This document shows positions 33,156 through 41,033 of a stretch of DNA of 48,469 bases, in pieces; the first letter of the stretch is position 1; each line of letters begins with the position of its first letter. Source of the stretch: a virus. Location: positions 1 through 48,469 of IMG/VR virus record IMGVR_UViG_3300025646_000067. One strand, 5' to 3'. A program made the position numbers and the translations under genes. The notes under the pieces were generated by a model. The model searched no databases. It worked only from the letters and a program-made list of their open reading frames with translations, and had not been told where the DNA came from.

Positions 33156-35416
33156 TATCCACCAATGTTATAGATTGCTTTAACGATAAACAAATGAGGA
33201 TTATCATTATCAATTGAAGAAAATTTTGCTATAGGAGATTGATTTGGACTATTAGTTGCACCGTTATTAGTATATTTATTATCAGGTAATGGTAAAGGTA
33301 ATATGGTCAGTGGTTCAGCATTATAATCCATCTCAGGTATACCTATAGAACTAGATCTATTCATCATTTGCCCTTCACTTATATAATCTTGACTTACTTC
33401 TTCACCTGCACTTGAAGAAGATCCATATGTTGGATTTCCTGAAGTAATATAGTTGACAAAAGCTTCATGTCCTGCAGGTTCTGCATCCAAATGCAAGTGA
33501 TCAACATAGTTACCACCACTTCTTCCTTGTGTTCCAATAATAGTGCCAGCTTTTATTCTAGTTCCTCTCCTAAAATTTCCAAATCTACTCAAGTGAGCGA
33601 ATAGCATATTACCAGTGGCATTTTTAACCACAACAGTATTTCCATAACCACCAGCGACACCTTTATAAATTACTTCAGAATCTAAAGGAACTGGTACATC
33701 TGAATTTGGTGAAGTTTGAAGATCTGTTCCGTTTAATAATGTATAATCTTTTGGATATCCATCCGTTCTTCTTGTAGTAGGACCACTATGGTGAGGTCTA
33801 AGATCCCGATAAGAATATGTTTGACCAGGATTTAATAGTTTATTTCCTCCCCCATTTACACTAAAATATTTTATTCTTCCAGCATATCCTCCACTGGACA
33901 TTGCTTTTATTTTATTAGAAGCTGCAGTTTTTGGTTTATTTGCATTAGGACCACCAAATACAGCATTTAAACTAAGAAGATTTTCTACGCCATAAGAATC
34001 TGCAGCTTTTTTATTAATAACAACTTCTCCTGGTTGTGCAGCAATAAGTTGTGTATCTGGTCCCAATCCAGAAATAGTTATTCCACTATTTTTGTCTATA
34101 GCTCCACCAGATTTAAATGATAGATCTTTGGCATTTATAACCGTTTTTTCATTATTATTAACATTTATGATTTGTCCTCCAGATTGTTGAGATTGAACAG
34201 GAGAACTTGATGGAACATCTGCAAAAGTTGCTTCTGGTATTAAACCATCATCTGGAAGATTTGGTATTTGAGGTATTTGTACAGGATCTTTAATCGGATC
34301 TGGTTTAATGGGAATCCAGTTTGGAATGGAGTTTATTATTCCATTAATAGTATCTGTTAATGCTTTTAACCCACTATTAACAGCATCAATCATACCTCTT
34401 ATTGGTTGAATAAATGTATCATCTATCCATTTTATTATACCATTAAAAAATCCTATGACATTGTTTATAATGTCTTGTATTGGTTTAAGTATTATTTGTG
34501 GATTTTTTATTATATTAAGAAGTCCTTTAAGAAATCCACCAAGTAAAATAAACTTAAAAAAGTTTAATATTCTATCAAAAAAGTTTTCAAAAGGAACTAT
34601 TGCTTTTTCAGCTTTTTTAGAATCTTTATCATCATCAGTTTTTTCTAGATAAGATTCTCTCGATTTTTTATCTTCTCTTGATTTTCGTATTCTTTGTTTT
34701 TCTTGATCCGATCTTATTAACTTAGATTGAGATTTAAATGATTCTATTATAGAGTTTATACTTTTTTTTATAGAGTCTAACTCTTTTACTATAGAATTTA
34801 ATACTTTTTGCTCTTGTTTTTGCTTATCTTCATCATCTTTTAATGGTAATAACTTTTTAACGTCGATCTTACCAGATTCAATTTTTGATATTACTATTTT
34901 TGAAGATTTTTCTGCTATTTCATCAATATTAATATCTTTTTTTTCTTCCTCTTTTTTTTCCTCTTTTTCTTTTTCTTCTTTTACTTCTTCTTTTACTTCT
35001 TCTTTTACTTCTTCCTTAATATTATCTTTTACTTCTTCCTTTATTTCTTCCTTTACTTCTTCCTTAATATTATCTTTTATTTCTTCCTTAGCATCATCTT
35101 TTACTTCTTCACTTACTTCTTCAGTTACTTCTAATGGAAGCAACTTATCAACATTTATTTTCTTTGATGTTATTGATATGTCATCTTTTGTATCATCATT
35201 TTGTTCTTGTTCTTCAACAAATGAGTTAGCCATGTCGCTAAGATCATTTGCATTCCCTTTAAAAAGATCTGAATCTATATTTCTTTGTTCTGTTTCACTT
35301 AAAGAGTTATAAAAAGCAGAAAGAATTTTTATTTGTTCATCAGTAAGCTTAGATACTATTTTTTTACCGAGCTTAAACTCATATGCCTTTCTTAGTTTTT
35401 CTGCTCGACTACTCAT
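33155..35416 (-). CDS. tape-measure-like protein with C-terminal M23 endopeptidase domain, 753 aa
   Basis: 753 aa. The N-terminal 90 residues are helical (RAEKLRKAYEFKLGKKIV). Residues about 95-160 are a Lys/Glu-rich KEEV repeat, probably a long coiled coil or charged helix. A hydrophobic segment follows (FFKFILLGGFLKGLLNIIK, about 270). The C-terminal third holds an M23 metallopeptidase: HH (about 540), GTD (about 563) and the HLHLD box (about 637). M23 enzymes cut peptidoglycan cross-links. The HxH box is intact, and the first His and Asp fit the usual spacing loosely. It shares RKSREDKKSRESYLE and the next hydrophobic part with the 921-aa neighbour. Confidence 0.75.
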   Translation of the reverse strand: MSSRAEKLRKAYEFKLGKKIVSKLTDEQIKILSAFYNSLSETEQRNIDSDLFKGNANDLSDMANSFVEEQEQNDDTKDDISITSKKINVDKLLPLEVTEEVSEEVKDDAKEEIKDNIKEEVKEEIKEEVKDNIKEEVKEEVKEEVKEEKEKEEKKEEEKKDINIDEIAEKSSKIVISKIESGKIDVKKLLPLKDDEDKQKQEQKVLNSIVKELDSIKKSINSIIESFKSQSKLIRSDQEKQRIRKSREDKKSRESYLEKTDDDKDSKKAEKAIVPFENFFDRILNFFKFILLGGFLKGLLNIIKNPQIILKPIQDIINNVIGFFNGIIKWIDDTFIQPIRGMIDAVNSGLKALTDTINGIINSIPNWIPIKPDPIKDPVQIPQIPNLPDDGLIPEATFADVPSSSPVQSQQSGGQIINVNNNEKTVINAKDLSFKSGGAIDKNSGITISGLGPDTQLIAAQPGEVVINKKAADSYGVENLLSLNAVFGGPNANKPKTAASNKIKAMSSGGYAGRIKYFSVNGGGNKLLNPGQTYSYRDLRPHHSGPTTRRTDGYPKDYTLLNGTDLQTSPNSDVPVPLDSEVIYKGVAGGYGNTVVVKNATGNMLFAHLSRFGNFRRGTRIKAGTIIGTQGRSGGNYVDHLHLDAEPAGHEAFVNYITSGNPTYGSSSSAGEEVSQDYISEGQMMNRSSSIGIPEMDYNAEPLTILPLPLPDNKYTNNGATNSPNQSPIAKFSSIDNDNPHLFIVKAIYNIGG
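34940..35127. repeat. degenerate KEEV/KEEI codon repeat
   Basis: A long purine/pyrimidine-skewed tract (TTACTTCTTCTTT-type units) coding on the minus strand for tandem KEEV/KEEI/KDNI tetrapeptides, about 16 units. Such low-complexity tracts can expand and contract. Confidence 0.8.
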
Positions 35417-35580
35417 TAGGATTTTTGTTGCTGTTTTAGCTTTTCTTCTTCTAAATGATTAATTAGCATACCAACATAAATGTCTCTTTCCCAAGGTATC
35501 AAGTTTTCAATCTCAGTTAATGAATATTTATGGTATTGAATGAGAGAAAAATTTAGTTTAAAATAGTTCTCAAGATCCAT
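35416..35580 (-). CDS. small tail/baseplate assembly protein (gp51-position ORF)
   Basis: 54 aa from MDLENYFKLNFSLIQY, with IPWERDIYVGMLINHLEEEK, a motif like the second open reading frame of tail-assembly chaperone pairs. I chose the ATG at 35578-35580 because AGGA lies 9 bp upstream; an in-frame ATG 9 bp earlier sits right on the AGGA. The stop overlaps the 753-aa start as TAATG. The frame also runs open upstream into the gp26-like gene in the -1 frame through a slippery heptamer (see findings). It may therefore be made both alone and as a fusion. Confidence 0.6.
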   Translation of the reverse strand: MDLENYFKLNFSLIQYHKYSLTEIENLIPWERDIYVGMLINHLEEEKLKQQQKS

Positions 35581-35591
35581 GTATACCATTC

Positions 35592-36308
35592 CTAAGCGAA
35601 AAAACTTGATAATCCCTCCAGTGTAACACTATTCTCCACATCAGTATTTGGATTAATAAAAGTTACAGTGTGAGAAAGTTTTGGCATTGTATTGAAAAAA
35701 TCATCAATTTGTTTGAACTGAATGCTATTCATTCCCTCTAAAAATTCAACAATCTCCTTTTTAGTAACGTCAGAATAAGACCAAACTTCTTCTTGATTAT
35801 AAATTTTACTTACACATCCAGCGATCAACTCAAATGACTGATCCATTCCTTGCTCTTCTAGAGTAAAGTTATTTTTAATAAACTCATCTAAAGATGGATA
35901 TCTCATTTCTAAAAATAAGTTTGATCCCAAATCAATTATATTAGTGTGCTTTTCATTTTTAATAACTTTAATATCTTCCACATTAATATTGACTGTCACA
36001 GAAGTTTCTCCATCATCTGGAGCAATTAGATTTACTTCAATATCTTCTCCAACAGATTTTCCTCTGATATTTAAAAATAAGTATTCAATATCAAAAGTTG
36101 GAAGTTCTTCTACTTTTATTCCTCTAGTTTGAATGCAAGACTTTAAAACTTGTTTTAAAGCATTAGTGATTTGTTTAGTGTCTTCTGTTTCCATAGCAAG
36201 AAGAAGAAGTTTTTCTTCTTTCACTAAAAATGGTCTAAACTTTATCGTTTTTCCTGTAGATGGTAAATCTATTTCGTAAGTTGGAGTTGCAATTTTTGGT
36301 AAAGGCAT
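35592..36308 (-). CDS. gp26-like baseplate/hub assembly protein, 238 aa
   Basis: 238 aa of the T4 gp26 baseplate family: MPLPKIATPTYEIDLPSTGK, FRPFLVKEEKLLLLAMETED, and LKQVLKSCI. It is the right size (T4 gp26, 208 aa) and lies at the baseplate gene cluster. The C-terminus ends GLSSFFA with codons AGT TTT TTC GCT TAG. A late-type octamer candidate (CTAAATA) sits about 35 bp upstream. Known family role: baseplate hub component or assembly factor. The end contains a slippery sequence, described separately. Confidence 0.75.
   Translation of the reverse strand: MPLPKIATPTYEIDLPSTGKTIKFRPFLVKEEKLLLLAMETEDTKQITNALKQVLKSCIQTRGIKVEELPTFDIEYLFLNIRGKSVGEDIEVNLIAPDDGETSVTVNINVEDIKVIKNEKHTNIIDLGSNLFLEMRYPSLDEFIKNNFTLEEQGMDQSFELIAGCVSKIYNQEEVWSYSDVTKKEIVEFLEGMNSIQFKQIDDFFNTMPKLSHTVTFINPNTDVENSVTLEGLSSFFA
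35598..35604 (-). other. possible programmed -1 frameshift site (TTTTTTC)
   Basis: On the minus strand the zero frame reads AGT TTT TTC GCT TAG, so the heptamer T TTT TTC is in the X XXY YYZ phase that favours -1 slippage. In the -1 frame the reading continues through CGC TTA GGA ATG into the 54-codon ORF at 35416-35580. This would give a fusion of about 297 aa. No downstream stem-loop is obvious by eye. Confidence 0.5.
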
Positions 36309-36352
36309 GATTTTAAAACATCAGTACATTATGTTATGGTTTATTTAGTGAC

Positions 36353-37195
36353 TTATGCGACACCCAATCCAAATGGTCCAGTATTTGATCCATCAAAGAA
36401 ATCAGCACTATTTGTGGAATTTTGTGTATTGTCACCAAAGTTATTATAATATTCATTACTTAATACATTTGATTGATAATTAAATGTATTAACTGGAACT
36501 TGTTGTGTAATAAACTCAACAGTATTATTATTATTTGATGGTGTATTTGTTGGAACTTGAGATATAACTCTGGATCTTGCTTGATTAACAAGATATCTAA
36601 CAAAATAAAAACTAACGTTACATTTCAAAATATCACTTGGACCATAACTAACTGGCATTGCAACAATATTGTAAGGAAAAGCACCGATTATTTCATATTC
36701 TAAAGTAGGTCCACCTATTTTTCTAGGAGGGAGTGGGGATCTATTTTGGTAAAAATGATCCTTTTCAAATTTTACTATATTCAAAGAAGATCTATAAAGA
36801 ATAGGATAGTTCATTCTATAAAAAGAGTTTAGTTCACGATATCCATTTTTACTTTTAGTATATCCTTGACCTGCTATCATTTCAATCCAATTTTCAAAAA
36901 AAGATATGACATTATATTCTCTATCCACATAAAATGTCATATTAAAAGATTGATCGTATATTCTTCTATAAGCCATTTTTTCACTTACTCCATGAAAATC
37001 ATTTGTAACATCATGGGTTGCAAGTGAAGATCCAGGCAAAGTTGCATCACAACACAATAAACTGATGTTTTCAGTGGGTTGTTGCATTACTGCTGGAGGA
37101 ACTATATTTAACTGATATAATGAAGTTTGCGAAAGATTTAATGCTCTAGATTTAAAATCACTAATAGTATATCCTTGGGGTTGTACGGCAGACAT
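36353..37195 (-). CDS. gp54-like baseplate/tail-tube initiator
   Basis: 280 aa with the block ISLLCCDATLPGSSLATHDV, then YRRIYDQSFNMTFYVDREYN and FFENWIEMIAG. This is the pattern of gp54-type proteins of cyanophages, which cap the baseplate hub and start tail-tube assembly. T4 gp54 is 320 aa. It is divergent from the + strand gp4-gp48-gp53 block. The C-terminal 70 residues are Asn/Gln-rich and probably flexible. The ATG sits within a divergent promoter region (37196-37227). Assignment is from motif memory and gene order. Confidence 0.7.
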   Translation of the reverse strand: MSAVQPQGYTISDFKSRALNLSQTSLYQLNIVPPAVMQQPTENISLLCCDATLPGSSLATHDVTNDFHGVSEKMAYRRIYDQSFNMTFYVDREYNVISFFENWIEMIAGQGYTKSKNGYRELNSFYRMNYPILYRSSLNIVKFEKDHFYQNRSPLPPRKIGGPTLEYEIIGAFPYNIVAMPVSYGPSDILKCNVSFYFVRYLVNQARSRVISQVPTNTPSNNNNTVEFITQQVPVNTFNYQSNVLSNEYYNNFGDNTQNSTNSADFFDGSNTGPFGLGVA

Positions 37196-37196
37196 C

Positions 37197-37204
37197 TATA
37201 AATA
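37197..37204 (+). promoter_or_regulatory. T4-late promoter octamer (perfect TATAAATA)
   Basis: Plus strand TATAAATA, 23 bp before the gp4-like gene start at 37228, the same spacing as at 12013. It overlaps the start codon region of the divergent gp54-like gene. Confidence 0.8.
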
Positions 37205-37227
37205 GTTTTTTAACCTTTATATTATGT

Positions 37228-37683
37228 ATGCGAGAAAAAAAATATCATCAAGGTATATTCAATCCAAAGAATCCCAATAAGTACAAAGGGAATCCAAATA
37301 ACATTGTTTATAGATCTTCTTGGGAATTGAAGTTTATGAGATATTGTGATTTAAATGAAAAAATATTGGAATGGGGAAGTGAAGAATTTTTTATCCCATA
37401 TTTAGATCCAACAACGAATAAAGTTCGCAGATATTTTCCAGATTTTATAGTAAAAATAAAAGAAAACAGTGGTAATATAAAAAAATATTTAATAGAAGTA
37501 AAACCAAAAAAGCAAACTTTAGAACCTAAAAAAACTAAAGGTAAGCAGCAAAAAACATATATTAATGAAGTATTAACTTATAATAAAAACTTAGCTAAGT
37601 GGAAAGCTGCTGAAGAATGGTGTAAGGATCATCTTATAGAGTTTAAAATAATAACAGAAGAAGAAATAAACCCCTATAAATAA
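37228..37683 (+). CDS. gp4-like head completion nuclease
   Basis: 151 aa, the length of T4 gp4 (150 aa), the head-completion protein. The sequence has a PD-(D/E)xK nuclease signature: YRSSWELKFMRYCDLN (E33), RRYFPDF (D72) and LIEVKPK (E90, K92). This fits the TnsA-like endonuclease fold seen in gp4 and in small phage nucleases. It is first in the plus-strand late unit gp4-gp48-gp53, behind a perfect late promoter. It is soluble and basic. Whether it cleaves DNA in the head-filling step is inferred from the family. Confidence 0.8.
   Translation: MREKKYHQGIFNPKNPNKYKGNPNNIVYRSSWELKFMRYCDLNEKILEWGSEEFFIPYLDPTTNKVRRYFPDFIVKIKENSGNIKKYLIEVKPKKQTLEPKKTKGKQQKTYINEVLTYNKNLAKWKAAEEWCKDHLIEFKIITEEEINPYK
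37675..37682 (+). promoter_or_regulatory. T4-late promoter octamer (perfect TATAAATA)
   Basis: Plus strand CCTATAAATAAC, within the last codons of the gp4-like gene, 16 bp before the gp48 ATG at 37699. It allows separate late transcription of gp48-gp53. Confidence 0.75.
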
Positions 37684-37698
37684 CTAAAAAGAAAATAA

Positions 37699-38958
37699 AT
37701 GGCCTTATCTCAAGGAACTGTCAGTAAACCCTTTCTCCTTGATGGTTTATCTTTTAATGTAAAATCAAATGACGACCAAGGAAGAGATTTAACTATTAAT
37801 AGAACTCCTCAGATTCCTTACACAAGTTCTGAGAGGTCTTCTGGTAATCAATTTTTTAATAATGATGGATCAATAAGTTGGGCAGATTATAATCTTAATA
37901 CAAATGCAGTATTTCAAAAAGGTGCTCCTGATATTTTTGTTGATAACTTATTAAATAATCCATCATATCTAAATGCTATTAAAAATAACTCCGATTATTG
38001 GTCTCAAAATAATTTTATTCCATTTAATGAGGCAGTAGATTTAAATATAGGAACTGGAGCGTTAAATCAACAACAGAATCAAAATACATCAAAAGGTGGA
38101 TCTAAAAACTCTGGCGCTTCTTTATGGTATCCACTAACAAGAGATAGTAATCTTGATTACTTAAAAGTAACAGTATTAGAATATGTAGTTCCTGGACTTC
38201 CAGGTAGTGGAACTTTTGTTACAGATTCTACAGAATCTTCACGTAGAAAAAAATCTACAGGAACGACCGTATTTCTTCCAATGCAACCAGGAATAAAAGA
38301 TTCTAATGGAGTTGATTGGAATGAAGATAGATTAAATTTTCTTCAAGCAAAAGGTGCTAAAGCTGCAATAAATGCCATTAATAATATTGGAAATGGAGAT
38401 TTTGCTGCTGCCATAAAGGGTTTGGGATTTGATGTAGGAGAAGCAGCTAAAGATCTCATGGGATCTGCTGGCATAGGAGAATATCTAACATCATATTTTG
38501 CTGGGCAAGCAGTTGGAGCAAATGTTATTGGAAGAACTGCTGGAGCAGTTTTAAATAACAATCTAGAGTTACTTTTCCAAGGACCAAGATTAAGAACATT
38601 TAACTATAACTACAAGTTTACTCCTAGAGAAGCTCGTGAAGCACAAATGGTAAGAGATATTATAAGATTATTTAAAACTGAATCTGCTGTAAGAAGAAGT
38701 GATACTGGATTGTTTTTAGTTACTCCAAATGTTTTTGATCTTGAATATATTCATGGACCAACTGGAGTACAACACCCATTTCTTAATGAAATAAAAACAT
38801 GCGCTCTCACAAATATATCAGTTGATTATACGCCAGATGGATCCTATATGACATATCAAGATGGGTCTATGACATCTTATAGTGTTACTTTATCATTCTC
38901 TGAACTAGAGCCTATTTACAGAGACGATCAAGAATCATCAGGAGGAACAGGATACTAA
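37699..38958 (+). CDS. gp48-like baseplate tail-tube cap
   Basis: 419 aa. The core block NLELLFQGPRLRTFNYNYKF, then TPREAREAQMVRDIIRLFK, is typical of gp48, which caps the baseplate and starts the tail tube with gp54. T4 gp48 is 364 aa. The middle carries an Ala/Gly-rich hydrophobic stretch (about residues 225-290). It is preceded by a perfect late octamer and followed after 1 bp by gp53. The gene is in the order gp4-gp48-gp53 and lies opposite the gp54-like gene. Confidence 0.8.
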   Translation: MALSQGTVSKPFLLDGLSFNVKSNDDQGRDLTINRTPQIPYTSSERSSGNQFFNNDGSISWADYNLNTNAVFQKGAPDIFVDNLLNNPSYLNAIKNNSDYWSQNNFIPFNEAVDLNIGTGALNQQQNQNTSKGGSKNSGASLWYPLTRDSNLDYLKVTVLEYVVPGLPGSGTFVTDSTESSRRKKSTGTTVFLPMQPGIKDSNGVDWNEDRLNFLQAKGAKAAINAINNIGNGDFAAAIKGLGFDVGEAAKDLMGSAGIGEYLTSYFAGQAVGANVIGRTAGAVLNNNLELLFQGPRLRTFNYNYKFTPREAREAQMVRDIIRLFKTESAVRRSDTGLFLVTPNVFDLEYIHGPTGVQHPFLNEIKTCALTNISVDYTPDGSYMTYQDGSMTSYSVTLSFSELEPIYRDDQESSGGTGY

Positions 38959-38959
38959 A

Positions 38960-39631
38960 ATGGCAAGACCTTATTTCAGACAAGTACCAGATTTTGATTA
39001 TGTAAATGTAAATCCAAGTGAAACAAGTACTAGAAACTATGTAACTGTTAAAAACTTATTTAAAAGAGGTCAAATAAGATCTGAAATTTTTAAAAATATA
39101 AACTATTTTGAAAAATATACAATAATAGGAGATAAAAGACCAGATAATGTTGCTTTTGATCTTTATAATGATTCTACATTAGATTGGGTTGTATTACTAT
39201 CAAATAACATAATCAACATTCAAGATGAATGGCCTTTACCCCAAGATACATTAGATGAGGTTTTACTGAAAAAATATGGGACATATGAAATTTTATATGA
39301 TGGCATCCATCATTACGAATCTATAGAACAAAAAAATGAGCAGGGGATAGTTATATTCCCTGGAGGAATACATATAGATCAAGATTTTTCTATAGAATAT
39401 TATTCTGAAGAATCTGGACAAGTTTTAAGAAGGGACATGGCAGTTCCTATTACAAACTATGAGTATGAAATAAGATTGGAAAATAAAAAAAGAACAATAT
39501 ATTCACTAAAACCAAAATATTTGTCTGTACTATTTAATGATATTGATAAAATCATGCCATACAAAGAGGGTTCTGAACAATATGTGTCCAAAACCCTCAA
39601 AAAAGGATTTAATATTAAGTTATATACTTAA
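38960..39631 (+). CDS. gp53-like baseplate wedge protein
   Basis: 223 aa with the gp53 signature RPDNVAFDLYNDSTLDWVVL (T4: RPEELANAIYGNPQLYWVLL) and a length like T4 gp53 (196 aa). Gp53 joins wedge arms to the central hub. It begins MARPYFRQVPDFDYVNVNP, which is typical of cyanophage versions. It is the last gene of the plus-strand unit and is immediately followed, with no intervening base, by the convergent stop of gp32. No terminator hairpin was seen between them. Confidence 0.85.
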   Translation: MARPYFRQVPDFDYVNVNPSETSTRNYVTVKNLFKRGQIRSEIFKNINYFEKYTIIGDKRPDNVAFDLYNDSTLDWVVLLSNNIINIQDEWPLPQDTLDEVLLKKYGTYEILYDGIHHYESIEQKNEQGIVIFPGGIHIDQDFSIEYYSEESGQVLRRDMAVPITNYEYEIRLENKKRTIYSLKPKYLSVLFNDIDKIMPYKEGSEQYVSKTLKKGFNIKLYT

Positions 39632-40612
39632 TCATTCATCAACGAGACGCTGGAAAAAAGAGATAGCATCTTCATTTTCATCTTCATCATCAAAAGAGGA
39701 AGAACTTAGATTATCTAGTTCTTTTTTCATTTGAGTAGGCATTTGAGGTGCTTTACTCTTTTGATAAGAAGCTTCTAGATCTTCTTCGATCGTTGTAGAA
39801 GTTTGATTTGAAGGATAAGATTCATCAAGTTCATCTTCTTGATCATAAGTGCTAGATTTAGGAGCAACTTTTCCAATACCCAAAACGGCATTTAGTCTCT
39901 TTTCTAGATCATCAAAAGATTTGAACTGATCATCAGAAACAATGGCAGATAGTGAATATTCTTTCTTCCATAGTGCTTCTAGAGTGTCATCGTCTCCATC
40001 TAGCAAAGCAGTTGGACGTGCAAACTCGGAAGAATCATAATTCCAATAACCATCCTTCTTTGTAATTTTTAGTTTGAAGTTTGCACCGCTCCAAAAATCA
40101 AAAGGATCAATAGGATCTTCGTCTTCAAACTCAGGTTGCATAGCACTTAAAATCTTATCAAAGATTTTTTTACCATACTTATAAAGAAATACCTTTCCTT
40201 CATTTTCAGGATGAAGGGGATCTTTAACTACATAAATGTTGCTGTAGTAAGATAGTTTACGCTTACGATTGCGAGCGATTTCTTTATCGGATTCTACACC
40301 ACTGTTCCAAAGAGCACTATTAGATTGACATACTGGACACTTATCACCTTTAGTTGTTAGGCAGTTATCAATTAGCCAACCACCAGGACCTTGGAATGCA
40401 TGATTAAACATTTTTACCCAAGGAAGGTCTTCTCCCTCAGGTGCGGGAAGAAACCTAATAACTGCATAACCAGTTCCACCTTTATCCATTTCAGGTTTCC
40501 AGAAACGATCGTCTGTTGAACCTCCACCAGAACTCATTTTTTCAACTTCTTTTACAAGTTTTTCTGTAAGAGAACCTAGACGTGATTGTTTCTTTAGATT
40601 TGCGAATGACAT
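39632..40612 (-). CDS. 32: single-stranded DNA-binding protein gp32
   Basis: 326 aa, slightly longer than T4 gp32 (301 aa). The zinc ligands H71-x12-C84-x7-C92-x2-C95 match T4's H64-C77-C87-C90 pattern, in FNHAFQGPGGW and KCPVCQ. The N-terminal cooperativity region (MSFANLKKQSRLGSLTEKL) and the acidic C-terminal tail (FDDEDENEDAISF) are both present. Gp32 coats ssDNA and recruits replication partners. Its own promoter (40686-40714) and a structured leader lie upstream. In T4 the protein represses its own translation through the leader. Confidence 0.95.
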   Translation of the reverse strand: MSFANLKKQSRLGSLTEKLVKEVEKMSSGGGSTDDRFWKPEMDKGGTGYAVIRFLPAPEGEDLPWVKMFNHAFQGPGGWLIDNCLTTKGDKCPVCQSNSALWNSGVESDKEIARNRKRKLSYYSNIYVVKDPLHPENEGKVFLYKYGKKIFDKILSAMQPEFEDEDPIDPFDFWSGANFKLKITKKDGYWNYDSSEFARPTALLDGDDDTLEALWKKEYSLSAIVSDDQFKSFDDLEKRLNAVLGIGKVAPKSSTYDQEDELDESYPSNQTSTTIEEDLEASYQKSKAPQMPTQMKKELDNLSSSSFDDEDENEDAISFFQRLVDE

Positions 40613-40659
40613 TTTTACCTCGTATTTGTACGTATTTGGCCTGTATGGAGTAACTTTGT

Positions 40660-40678
40660 TGCGGATTTCCTAGCCGCA
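40660..40678 (-). promoter_or_regulatory. 5' leader hairpin of gp32 mRNA (possible operator)
   Basis: Stem TGCGG / CCGCA, 9-nt loop, beginning at about the transcription start of the gp32 promoter. A direct repeat of CAAATACG (one base-pair turn apart) lies in the 3' part of the leader, next to the GAGG ribosome binding site. In T4, a 5' pseudoknot and an unstructured stretch are used for gp32 autoregulation; similarity in plan only. Confidence 0.45.
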
Positions 40679-40685
40679 TATCCAT

Positions 40686-40714
40686 ATAATATCAGGGATC
40701 ATTACTTTTGTCAA
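40686..40714 (-). promoter_or_regulatory. sigma70-like promoter of gp32
   Basis: Minus strand TTGACA (40709-40714), 17-bp spacer, TATTAT (40686-40691). It lies within the last codons of the DUF1825-like gene and gives gp32 its own transcript with a 67-nt leader. Confidence 0.8.
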
Positions 40715-41033
40715 TATCCTCTTTCATTTTCTCAAGAACTTTTTCAATATTTCCGAACATATAAGATATATCAGTCTGCTCATCAAGTCCCATCATTTTT
40801 GCAGAATCTAATATGTTTTGTTTCATTTTTTGAGCTTCTGGATCATCAGAAAGACTCATTCTAGTATAAAGAATTCTTTGTTTTTCCAACAACTTTTGAA
40901 GCGTATTTACGTGATTTATTTTTTCCGACTTGTTCATCATATAAAATGTAAATACATTTTTATATACCTGTTCTTGCAGTTCTGATATTTCAACCAGTTC
41001 TGATCTTACTACCTCAGAGTCAAAAAAACTCAC
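40692..41033 (-). CDS. DUF1825-like conserved protein between gp59 and gp32, 113 aa
   Basis: 113 aa starting GTG (MSFFDSEVVRSELVEISELQ). This resembles the cyanobacterial DUF1825 family: FFDSEVVR at the N-terminus, then helices with LLEKQRILYTRMSLSDDPEA. The GTG at 41031-41033 overlaps the gp59 stop as GTGA and has AAAGGAG 8 bp upstream; an alternative GTG 9 bp earlier has the ribosome site too close. Function unknown. Its place between gp59 and gp32 suggests a replication-linked or host-interacting role. Confidence 0.75.
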   Translation of the reverse strand: MSFFDSEVVRSELVEISELQEQVYKNVFTFYMMNKSEKINHVNTLQKLLEKQRILYTRMSLSDDPEAQKMKQNILDSAKMMGLDEQTDISYMFGNIEKVLEKMKEDIDKSNDP

